A program made the translations under genes and the position numbers. Below the pieces are notes generated by a model that was not told the DNA's origin, made no database searches, and was given only the letters and a program-made list of their open reading frames with translations. DNA of 64,000 nucleotides from CAYVQF01 sp964454015 (lineage in GTDB: Bacteria; Myxococcota_A; Bradymonadia; UBA4248): assembly GCA_964454015.1 (NCBI GenBank), contig CAYVQF010000001.1:248001-312000 (forward strand). Reading direction: 5' to 3'. Below are positions 10,635 through 18,098 of the stretch, in pieces (within the stretch, counting starts at the first letter, position 1; each line of letters starts with the position of its first letter).

Positions 10635-11600
10635 ATGCGGCCCCCGTTGTCAAACAGGTCAAAAGTTCTCGGTCTCTGGCCACTCATTGCGCTGGTTCTG
10701 GCGCTTGGGGCGCAACCGGTGCGCGCTGAGACCGGAGTCGAGGCGGAGTTGTTGGCCTTTGTGCTGGAGACCGAGGCTGAGCAATTGGCCGAGTCCGCCG
10801 CCGCGTTGGTAGCGACCCACGGCGCGCAATTGCCTCTGCTTCTGGAGGGGGATGAGCTCGTGTTGAGGCAGGCCGCGGCATTTTTGTTGCTGTGGTCCAC
10901 GTCCCCGGAAGCAGCGCGCGCCTTGCTGGCGCTGCCGCTGATTGAGGTCAGTCCAGAAGCGCTGCGTCCGGATGGCGCTGCGCTGGCGCTGTTGCTGCGG
11001 TTGCGGTGGATGCCCTTGGATGATCGCTATGCCTACCTGTCAGCGCTGCATCGCCAGCCCTGCGAGAGTCTGTGCACCCTGGCGGCGACGCTGTGGCCGC
11101 AGTGGCCGCAGGACGAAGAGCGCGCCCAATGGGTGGTCTATCTTCTGTTGTGGACCATCCCGCGCCACGGCGAGCTTTTTGCCCAGGCGCTGCAGGATCC
11201 GTCACCCCTGGTGCGCGAGAGGGCGGTGACGGCGGCGGCATGGCACCCTGAACCGGAGGCGCTCCTTCCGGGCTTGAGCTTGGCCTTGGCGGACCCCGAT
11301 CCGGCGGTGCGAGGTGCGGCCATCCGGGCGGTGGGCTGGCTGGGCGCCGGGGGGCTTGCCCCTCAACTCGAGGTGCTGTTGGAAGCCCCTGCCGTGGATC
11401 CACTCGATCTCTTTTTGGCGTTGGTGCGCACCTATGGTGCCGCTGCCACTCCCTGGAATGTGCTGCACAGGACCTTGCAGCGCGAGTCAGGAGCGGCGCG
11501 CATCATGGCCTGGCGCATCGTGAGCGCTCGCCTATCCCAGTCTGAGCCTGCTCGGGACAGTGATGCTGGCCCGCAGGCCTTCTTCAACGTGGACGAGTAA
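10635..11600 (+). CDS. Exported HEAT-repeat protein upstream of the PAD gene
   Basis: 321 aa. The ATG at 10635 is preceded by GAGAAGG. A Sec signal peptide (LWPLIALVLALGAQPVRA) is followed by alpha-helical repeats rich in Leu and Ala. The clearest HEAT units are FAQALQDPSPLVRERAVTAA and LALADPDPAVRGAAIRAVGWL. HEAT solenoids bind other proteins; no enzyme motif is present. The stop lies 12 nt before the PAD gene, whose ribosome site (AAGGAG, 11601-11606) directly follows it. With a second HEAT gene downstream this forms a HEAT-PAD-HEAT transcription unit. The role is unknown; a periplasmic scaffold or a substrate of the deiminase is inference. Confidence 0.75.
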   Translation: MRPPLSNRSKVLGLWPLIALVLALGAQPVRAETGVEAELLAFVLETEAEQLAESAAALVATHGAQLPLLLEGDELVLRQAAAFLLLWSTSPEAARALLALPLIEVSPEALRPDGAALALLLRLRWMPLDDRYAYLSALHRQPCESLCTLAATLWPQWPQDEERAQWVVYLLLWTIPRHGELFAQALQDPSPLVRERAVTAAAWHPEPEALLPGLSLALADPDPAVRGAAIRAVGWLGAGGLAPQLEVLLEAPAVDPLDLFLALVRTYGAAATPWNVLHRTLQRESGAARIMAWRIVSARLSQSEPARDSDAGPQAFFNVDE

Positions 11601-11612
11601 AAGGAGCTGCAC

Positions 11613-13496
11613 GTGTTACCCTCTCTCCGTCTCCAGAGTCTTCTGCGCTTGCTGCTTTTGGGCATGCTGTGCACGATTGTCGTCGCTTGCGATGATAGTC
11701 CTTCTGAGAAAGCTGGTGATGCCGGCGTCGATGGCGACGCTGTCTTGGATGTGGGAGATACGCCAGACCCGGAGACGGTCGACTTGGTCGACGAAGGTGT
11801 CGACCAAGTCGAAGTAACGGAGGTTGATGACAGCGCTGACTTGGAGGTGCCCCAGGAGGTCGACCTGGAAGACACGTCGGACACGCCTGAAGTGCAGGAC
11901 TGGGTGGAAGAGGAGGAGGAGCTTCCTTGGCAGCCGGCGTTGCTGGACTTGGATTTCGCGCCGGTGTGGGGAATCCCCAATATCGACGACGACAATGAAA
12001 ATCAGCGCATCGATTGGGAAGACAACGCCACGGTGACCCTGGCGGGGGACAACGAAATCATTTGGCGCACCATTGCCGCTGCCGAGATGGAGAAGCTCGT
12101 GGGCACTACTCTACACCTGCGCTTGGATGGGGCAGTGGCCAAGATCAGGATCCACCTCCCCAGCGGCGAACGCCTTGGCGCCGGTGGTGCGACGTCGACG
12201 ACCCTGATGGCGAGCAGCGAAGATTTTGTTTTTGGGATAGAATTCAACGATTTCCTCGTGGAGGGTCTCTTGACCTTCGAGCTGGTCGATGCCGAAGAGA
12301 CGGTTCATCAGTCGGTGGTATTGCCGCTGCGGGCGGCGCCGCTGGTTTTGAACCACCATCTCCAGCCTTCGGAGCGACTGTGGGTGATGTCCTTCAACGC
12401 CTGGGGCATCAACAACACGTCGATGGTGAATGATCTCAAGGCCGTTTTGGGTGACCAGGTCTCGACGTTGAGCGGGAATACCTACGATTACGATGTGTGG
12501 GTCCAGGATGAGATTGAGTTTGCGACCTTGACCGACTCCGAGGGGCACCGCGTCGATCTGGTGATCGACTCGATCCGCGATGGCCATGAGGGGCCGGGCT
12601 CGGGGCTAGATCCCTTCCCGGAGAACGAGCTGTTGGCACCGGACGTGGTGGTGCGGACCTGGGGCACTTTCAACATCAACACGGTGAACTCCCAAGACTC
12701 TTTTGGCAACTTGGAGGTCTCACCGCCGGTGACGGTGAATGGCGTGACCTATCCTTTTGGGAGGATCTACTACGGTGACTCTGGGCCCGGTTGGCGTCCG
12801 GCGACCGCCCTGCGCAACATGTTGAGCGATCAGAAGATCCAAGCCCCTGTGACCTATGACATCGATTGGTTGTGTGTGGGGCACGTGGACGAGTTCATGA
12901 GTTTCATCCCGGATCCGACGGCGCCCAAGGGCTTCCGTCTGCTCTACGCCGATGTGGACTTGGCCTGGGAGCTCTTGGACACGCTGTCCGGGACCGCCCA
13001 GTTGCCGCGTTATTCGGACCACGGCATCAACCGCGTCAGCCAGATCACGGGGAGCAACAGTCTGAAGAACCTCAACAATGACATCCAGCGCTACCAATTG
13101 ACGCCGACCCTCGTCAAGATCAAAGCCGATTTCGGCCTCGATGAACAAGACATCATCCGTCTGCCGGCGCTGTTCATGAATGAACCCCAGTGTGGCGCTG
13201 CGTCCTTGATTCCGGGGACGGTCAACTTGGTGGTGTACAACAAGGATGACGGGACCACCCACCTTTTTGCGCCGGACCCGTTCTTCCGCAGCAATCTCTC
13301 GGACAAGTCGTCGGACCCGGTCATTGCCGATATCGAAGCGCGCCTCCCTGGGCACGTTCAGGTGCACTGGCTCGACAACTGGGACGTCTATCACATGGGG
13401 CTTGGCGAAGTGCACTGTGGAACCAACGTGATGCGGACCCCCGTTGGCGAGTGGTGGGTTGGCACTGAGCACCTGATTGGAGGGGTGGCACCGTGA
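11613..13496 (+). CDS. Protein-arginine deiminase (vertebrate-type PAD family), lipoprotein
   Basis: 627 aa, GTG start with AAGGAG 6 nt upstream. A lipoprotein signal ends at C26 (TIVVAC) and is followed by a strongly acidic linker (27-104). Residues 105-255 resemble the PAD middle domain, beginning with a calcium-type DDDNENQRIDWEDN segment. Residues 256-627 match the PAD catalytic domain: WVQDEIEF, DSFGNLEVSPPVTV, GRIYYGDS, CVGHVDEFMSF, VHWLDNWDVYHMGLGEVHCG. By comparison with human PAD4 the catalytic residues are all present: D299, H424, D426 and C602. The two main calcium sites are also present: Q298/E302/F364/L367/E368 and E300/D319/S320/D323. The family converts peptidyl-arginine to citrulline and ammonia and needs calcium. 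The PAD N-terminal domain seems to be absent. The enzyme is expected at the cell envelope, where calcium is available. Substrate unknown. Confidence 0.92.
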   Translation: MLPSLRLQSLLRLLLLGMLCTIVVACDDSPSEKAGDAGVDGDAVLDVGDTPDPETVDLVDEGVDQVEVTEVDDSADLEVPQEVDLEDTSDTPEVQDWVEEEEELPWQPALLDLDFAPVWGIPNIDDDNENQRIDWEDNATVTLAGDNEIIWRTIAAAEMEKLVGTTLHLRLDGAVAKIRIHLPSGERLGAGGATSTTLMASSEDFVFGIEFNDFLVEGLLTFELVDAEETVHQSVVLPLRAAPLVLNHHLQPSERLWVMSFNAWGINNTSMVNDLKAVLGDQVSTLSGNTYDYDVWVQDEIEFATLTDSEGHRVDLVIDSIRDGHEGPGSGLDPFPENELLAPDVVVRTWGTFNINTVNSQDSFGNLEVSPPVTVNGVTYPFGRIYYGDSGPGWRPATALRNMLSDQKIQAPVTYDIDWLCVGHVDEFMSFIPDPTAPKGFRLLYADVDLAWELLDTLSGTAQLPRYSDHGINRVSQITGSNSLKNLNNDIQRYQLTPTLVKIKADFGLDEQDIIRLPALFMNEPQCGAASLIPGTVNLVVYNKDDGTTHLFAPDPFFRSNLSDKSSDPVIADIEARLPGHVQVHWLDNWDVYHMGLGEVHCGTNVMRTPVGEWWVGTEHLIGGVAP

Positions 13497-14389
13497 AAAT
13501 GTTGAAACGAACGTTATGGACTTCGATCCTTTTGGCTTCTTTCCTGTCTCTGCAAGCCCACGCTGAGCCTGTGCTGGAGACGCGGCTGACGGCGGCGCAG
13601 GGGGCCGATGGCCTGGCTGCCGTCGCCGCAGATGGGGCGATCAGTGACGCGGCGTTGGCGAAGCTTGCTGTCGACGCGGTGTCGTGGGAGGTGCGCTTGC
13701 AAGCGCAGCTCGTCAAGGCGTGGCGTATGGACGCGGCTGCCTTGGCGGAGATTTTCCAGCTCATGCCCCTGCGCACCAAAGCTGGGAGCCTGCGTTTCGT
13801 TGGGCCCTGGCGTTCGGCGCCCGAGGCGTGGCCGGTCTACCTCCATCGGCTGCGTTTTGGGGGTGAAGATGCGCCGGTGCGCGTCGCTCTGATCGAGGCG
13901 TTGTCCATCGCCGAGGCGCCGCTGGTGGTGGATGGGTTGCTTGCCCTCTTGGCCACTGAAGAGGAGGCGCAGGTGCGGGCCTGGGTGGTGGTCGCCCTGG
14001 GGCGCAACCAAGATGTGCGGGCCCTATCGGGGATCGCCGCCGCTCTGGACGATGCGGCTCCGGGGGTGCGTAGCGCCGCGGTGGCGGCTCTCGGCGAACA
14101 CCCAGCGGGGGCGAGCTTGCAGAGCGCCTTGCCGGCGGCCCTCGGCGATGATGACGCGGGGGTTCGGGCCGAGGCGGCACGGGTCATGGGTTGGTTGGAG
14201 ATGAGCGACCAGACGTCACGCCTGCAAGATGCCCTGGGTGACGCTTCGCCCGACGTGCGCGAGCAAGCGCTGCGCGCCTTGGCGCGGGTGGCACCTGCTC
14301 AGGCGCGGACCTTGGCCAAGAGCCCGGCGCTGCGCAATGACCCCGATCCACGGGTAGCGCGCACGGCGGCCATGTTGGCTGGCGACTAA
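13493..14389 (+). CDS. Exported HEAT-repeat protein downstream of the PAD gene
   Basis: 298 aa. The GTG at 13493 overlaps the PAD stop by 4 nt and has GGAGGGG upstream; an ATG at 13499 is an alternative. The signal peptide (TLWTSILLASFLSLQAHA) is followed by a solenoid of HEAT/PBS-lyase-type repeats. Clear units are IAAALDDAAPGVRSAAVAAL, LPAALGDDDAGVRAEAARVM and LQDALGDASPDVREQALRAL. There is no catalytic motif. It is translationally coupled to the deiminase and pairs with the HEAT protein on the other side, which suggests that the three products act together in the periplasm or at the surface. Confidence 0.8.
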   Translation: MKMLKRTLWTSILLASFLSLQAHAEPVLETRLTAAQGADGLAAVAADGAISDAALAKLAVDAVSWEVRLQAQLVKAWRMDAAALAEIFQLMPLRTKAGSLRFVGPWRSAPEAWPVYLHRLRFGGEDAPVRVALIEALSIAEAPLVVDGLLALLATEEEAQVRAWVVVALGRNQDVRALSGIAAALDDAAPGVRSAAVAALGEHPAGASLQSALPAALGDDDAGVRAEAARVMGWLEMSDQTSRLQDALGDASPDVREQALRALARVAPAQARTLAKSPALRNDPDPRVARTAAMLAGD

Positions 14390-14426
14390 GAGCTGGCGAG
14401 CTGAGGCGCTGGGTCGCTCTGGTGCT

Positions 14427-15995
14427 TCAGCGGGCCTGCAGGGCGAAATCGACCTGCTTGTCTGACAAGGCGCGGACCTTGCGGGTGAGGGGGAGATAGC
14501 CAGGGTGCGAGATGGTGATCTCCTCGACCGCGCCGTAGGGGAAGGTCACCGTGCAGGGCGCCTGACAGCTCCCGCCTTCCCAACGCAGCTCGGCGCCGGG
14601 CGGCTCGGTGACCAGCACCAGGGTGACCGTGTTGGTGTCACGGGTGGCACCTTTGGTGCGCACCTTCTCGGCAGCGCCGCTGCCTTTGCTCTCGGGGGCA
14701 CTGGCGTCGTCGTCGTCGTGCAGGGCTTCGGCAAAGGCGGCGCGCAGGACATCGCCGTCGATGATCTCGGTGAGGCCGAGTCTTTGGGCCAAGTTGCGGA
14801 TCTCGTCGAGCCCGGATTCGCGGAGGACGTCTGGGGCGGTGTGGGCTTGCGCGGCGAGCCGTCGGCAGTAGAGGCGGGCCAGGTCTTCGGATTGGGCACA
14901 AGCGAGCTGCAGGGTGTGGTCGTCGCTGCGGTAATGGACGCAGGTTTTGCCACCCTCTTGGCTGGCGCTGAGCCAGGAAGCCGTGCAGACCGGCCCGGTG
15001 ATTTCGCGGGTCGCCCAGGGCAGGCCCCAGGCTAGCCCCAGGGCGAGGCCCGTGGCCACGAGGGCCACCAGGACCAGGCTGAGGAGGTGTTCCGACCAGG
15101 GTTGGCCAGGGTGTCCGCTGGTGTGGGGGGGGGCGAGGGGGGTTTTGGTCGGGTCCGGCGCCTTGGGCTTGAGGGCGTTGAGGGCGGCGACGGCCGAAGG
15201 GGGGCGTTTTTTGGGGTCGGCGTCGGCCAGACTCAGGAGCAGGGCGCGGGTGGCTGGGTCGAGGCCGCGCAGGGCATCGCCGAGGTCGGGCTGCGTTCCT
15301 TTGTGGGCCCACTGATCGGGTTCGACGTGGCTGACGGCGTAGAGCAGGGAGAGGCCCAGGCCGTAGAGATCTGACGCGGGGCTGAGCTCACCGTCGCGCG
15401 CCTCGGGGGGGCACCACTTGGGGTGGCGCCAAGCAGCCAAGGTGTGGGCGTCTGCGGGAGGTGGATCCAGATCGACCAAGACCGGTCGCCAGTCCTGCTC
15501 ACCTCGGAACATGATATTGGAGGGACGGAGGTCTCCGTGCAAGACCGGGGGCATGAGGCGGTGGAGGTAAGCCAGGGTGGCCAAGGTTCCCTGCAGGAGG
15601 GCGTGGACGGCGGCGCCATCGAGGCGGCGGCCACGGCGGACGCGATCGCTCAGGGAGTCGGTGAAGCGTTCCTGGACGACATAGAGGTTGCCAGCGCTGT
15701 CGTCGAGGATGTCGATGACTTTGCCGATGCCGCTGTGCTCGAGGCCGCGGGCGAGCTCGGCGCCGCGGCGGATGGCGTCGAGCGTGTTCCAGTCCCAGTC
15801 GACGAGGCGGTAGGCGCGCACGGCGACGGGGCCGCTGTGACTCTGCCCGGCGTAGACGAGGGTCGCGAGCTCAGAAGCGCCCAGGTCGTGGTTGAGTCGG
15901 AAGCGTGTTCCGAGGGTGGTCGAGGCATGGCAAGCGCCGCAGTCCTCAGCGTTGTCGCTGAGCTGCGTCTTGCATTGGGGGCAGGTGAGGGACAT
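14427..15995 (-). CDS. Zinc-ribbon Ser/Thr pseudokinase with membrane helix and PEGA domain
   Basis: 522 aa; AGGAGA precedes the ATG. An N-terminal zinc ribbon has C5, C8, C19 and C22. The kinase-like domain (about 30-270) keeps the general plan but not the chemistry. The glycine loop is missing (HDLGASELATLVYAG), the ATP-anchoring lysine is arginine (VAVR, R60), HRD reads HGD (153-155) and DFG reads DLD (175-177). A membrane helix lies near 305-325 (LLSLVLVALVATGLALGLAW). The C-terminus (about 455-522) is a PEGA domain (VTEPPGAELRW, GGSCQAPCTVTF, ISHPGYLPL). It is probably a membrane-anchored pseudokinase with an external PEGA domain. It is convergent with the HEAT gene (37 nt gap). Confidence 0.85.
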   Translation of the reverse strand: MSLTCPQCKTQLSDNAEDCGACHASTTLGTRFRLNHDLGASELATLVYAGQSHSGPVAVRAYRLVDWDWNTLDAIRRGAELARGLEHSGIGKVIDILDDSAGNLYVVQERFTDSLSDRVRRGRRLDGAAVHALLQGTLATLAYLHRLMPPVLHGDLRPSNIMFRGEQDWRPVLVDLDPPPADAHTLAAWRHPKWCPPEARDGELSPASDLYGLGLSLLYAVSHVEPDQWAHKGTQPDLGDALRGLDPATRALLLSLADADPKKRPPSAVAALNALKPKAPDPTKTPLAPPHTSGHPGQPWSEHLLSLVLVALVATGLALGLAWGLPWATREITGPVCTASWLSASQEGGKTCVHYRSDDHTLQLACAQSEDLARLYCRRLAAQAHTAPDVLRESGLDEIRNLAQRLGLTEIIDGDVLRAAFAEALHDDDDASAPESKGSGAAEKVRTKGATRDTNTVTLVLVTEPPGAELRWEGGSCQAPCTVTFPYGAVEEITISHPGYLPLTRKVRALSDKQVDFALQAR

Positions 15996-16113
15996 GGCGG
16001 TCTCCTAGGCCTGGGAGGTCCGGGCCTGAAGGGGTCGTGGCCAGAAGGACTGGCGCGCAGAGCCGGTCTGCCTATTGTGCATCCGTGGCGCGTCTGTGCA
16101 AGGCCTTGGCGGC

Positions 16114-16965
16114 CTAGGCCCGGTTGGTGCCGCGGGCTTGCAAGGTGAGGTGATTGGGTTTGCCCTGGCGCACTGCGACCAACGACCAGCGCTCGCCGGC
16201 CTCGATGGCCTGGTGCAAGGCGCGGATTTCCTGGCCCTGATCGGAGGTCACGACGCGCCCCTCACCGACGGCAGGCCTCTGCCAGCCCGGCTGGAGGCAG
16301 GCCGAGAGGCGCTGTGGATCGACCTCGAGCCTGTAGGCGAAGGTCTCTTCGTGGGTGTGGGCCGGCGTGTGGGCCGAGAGCAGCTCGAGCTCACCGAGGG
16401 TGAGGTGGATGTTGATGCTGGAGCTGTCCCATTGGGTGGCGCCATACTGGCGGGTGGCCTTGGTGACGACTACGCCGAGGACCTTGGTGAGGGTTGCCAG
16501 GCCGGGCAAGGCCTCCTCCCCGAGGACGATGTTGGCCGAGGAGAGGTTGTGACCAAACCACGCGCCCTCTTCAGCGCAGCGGATGGCGACCCACATGGAC
16601 AGGGGCACGAAGAGGTCGTCTGCATCGGGGCTCAGGCAATAACGCTGGCGGGCCGTCGGGGAGAGATCGCGGGCGTAGCGCCCGAAGCCATAGACGATGC
16701 CGGGGAACTCACCACAATCGAAGAGGACCCAGCGCGGCATGAGCATGTCTTGCGGGCCAAAAGAGAAAGAGTCGAGGTGGTGCAGGGCATCGACGATGGG
16801 CAAGGTTCCGGTGCGGGTTGGGCAAAAGATGTGTTCTGGCGCGATGGCCACCCCGAGAGGCGCCAGATCCAGCGCGGGCAGGTTGCCCGCGAAGGAAATG
16901 ATGAAGGGGTGACAGGTGTCCAGAATGGCGCGATAGCGCTCTGCGAAGGCAGGGCTGCTTACCAT
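16114..16965 (-). CDS. Unknown protein, overlapping argF
   Basis: 283 aa. The ATG at 16965 lies inside the last codons of argF (7 nt overlap), so the two genes are translationally coupled. I do not recognise the family. Visible features are a soluble composition without signal peptide or membrane helix, an acidic aromatic patch (WVLFDCGEFPGIVYGFGRYARDL), an alpha/beta middle section, and a C-terminal segment rich in His and Thr (ELELLSAHTPAHTHEETFAY). The coupling suggests a cytoplasmic protein made together with ornithine carbamoyltransferase, but no link to arginine synthesis can be read from its sequence. Confidence 0.65.
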   Translation of the reverse strand: MVSSPAFAERYRAILDTCHPFIISFAGNLPALDLAPLGVAIAPEHIFCPTRTGTLPIVDALHHLDSFSFGPQDMLMPRWVLFDCGEFPGIVYGFGRYARDLSPTARQRYCLSPDADDLFVPLSMWVAIRCAEEGAWFGHNLSSANIVLGEEALPGLATLTKVLGVVVTKATRQYGATQWDSSSINIHLTLGELELLSAHTPAHTHEETFAYRLEVDPQRLSACLQPGWQRPAVGEGRVVTSDQGQEIRALHQAIEAGERWSLVAVRQGKPNHLTLQARGTNRA

Positions 16966-17894
16966 GGCACACCTTCGAGGAGCAGGGCGAGGAGCGCCTT
17001 TTGGGCATGGAGGCGATTCTCTGCTTCGTCGAAGACCAGGGACTGGGGTCCGTCGATGACGCTGGCCGTGACCTCTTCACCGCGATGCGCTGGGAGGCAG
17101 TGCATGAAGATGGCTTTGGGGTCGGCGGCGGCCATGACGGCGTCGTCCACGCGGTAGGCTTCCAGGGCAGTGCGAAGTTGATCCGCCTCGTCGTCCTGGC
17201 CCATGCTGACCCAAGTGTCGGTGTAGATCACATGGGCGCCTTGGGCGGCAGCCATGAGGTCGTGCATGACCGTGACCTTGGTGCCAGCGGCGGCGGCATC
17301 GGCGCAGGCGCGCTCGAGCACCTTGGCGTCAGGTTTGACCTGCTCCGGGCAGGCGACGACGACGTCGAAGCCAGCGCGGGGGCCGGCGAGCATCAGGGAA
17401 TGGGCGACATTGTTGCCAGCGCCGGCATAGACGAGCTTGAGGCCGCGGGTGTCGCCAAAGTGCTCGCGCATGGTCTGGACGTCGGCCAGAGCTTGGCAGG
17501 GGTGGTACATGTCGGTGAGGGCGTTGACGACGGGAACGCTGCCGTGCTCGGCGAGTCCGTCGACCTCGTGTTGCCCAAAGGTGCGGATGACGATGGCGTG
17601 GACGAAACGGCTGAGGGTCTTGGCGGTGTCGTGGATGGTCTCACCACGTCCCATCTGCATCCCAGAGGTTCCCCCAGAGGTCAGCACGAGGGGCTGTCCG
17701 CCGAGCTGGTGAATGCCCACTTCGAAGGAGACACGGGTGCGGGTCGACTGCTTGGCAAAAATCACGGCGACCGATTTTCCGTCCAGAATTTTCCTGTACT
17801 TGGCGGGTTCAGCCTTCATCGCCACTGCCAGTTCAATGACGCGCTGCATCTCAGCGGGCTGCAGGTCCATTAGTGAACGAAGATGTCTTGCCAC
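16959..17894 (-). CDS. argF: Ornithine carbamoyltransferase
   Basis: 311 aa. The start is the GTG at 17894, 4 nt after a perfect AGGAGG; longer in-frame extensions have no such site. Family signatures are present: carbamoyl-phosphate loop KQSTRTR, HPCQALADV, the ornithine-binding HCLPAHRGEEVT motif, and GAGNNVAHSLM. The enzyme joins carbamoyl phosphate and ornithine to make citrulline in arginine biosynthesis. No other arg gene is adjacent; the only partner is the unknown overlapping gene downstream. Confidence 0.95.
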   Translation of the reverse strand: MARHLRSLMDLQPAEMQRVIELAVAMKAEPAKYRKILDGKSVAVIFAKQSTRTRVSFEVGIHQLGGQPLVLTSGGTSGMQMGRGETIHDTAKTLSRFVHAIVIRTFGQHEVDGLAEHGSVPVVNALTDMYHPCQALADVQTMREHFGDTRGLKLVYAGAGNNVAHSLMLAGPRAGFDVVVACPEQVKPDAKVLERACADAAAAGTKVTVMHDLMAAAQGAHVIYTDTWVSMGQDDEADQLRTALEAYRVDDAVMAAADPKAIFMHCLPAHRGEEVTASVIDGPQSLVFDEAENRLHAQKALLALLLEGVPW

Positions 17895-18098
17895 GTCGCC
17901 TCCTAAAACGATTGAGCGGTTGTCGTGAATGACGCCAGGTGCAGCACTTTCCCGAAAATTTTGTTGATTCCGGGCCCAGCAGGCCGAGACTAGCAAGGCG
18001 ATAGGGAAGTGGCAATCCAAATCACCGCGGCGTCGTTTTGGGGATCCACGGGCGGGAGTGCAGCGGCCCAAGGGCCTCCTCGTAGCCGTGTTGTGCCT

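Noticed and set aside
11613..13496. Agmatine deiminase or Porphyromonas-type peptidylarginine deiminase
   Set aside because: Those families lack the calcium-site and WVQDEIEF/GEVHCGTN blocks seen here; the match is to the vertebrate-type family.
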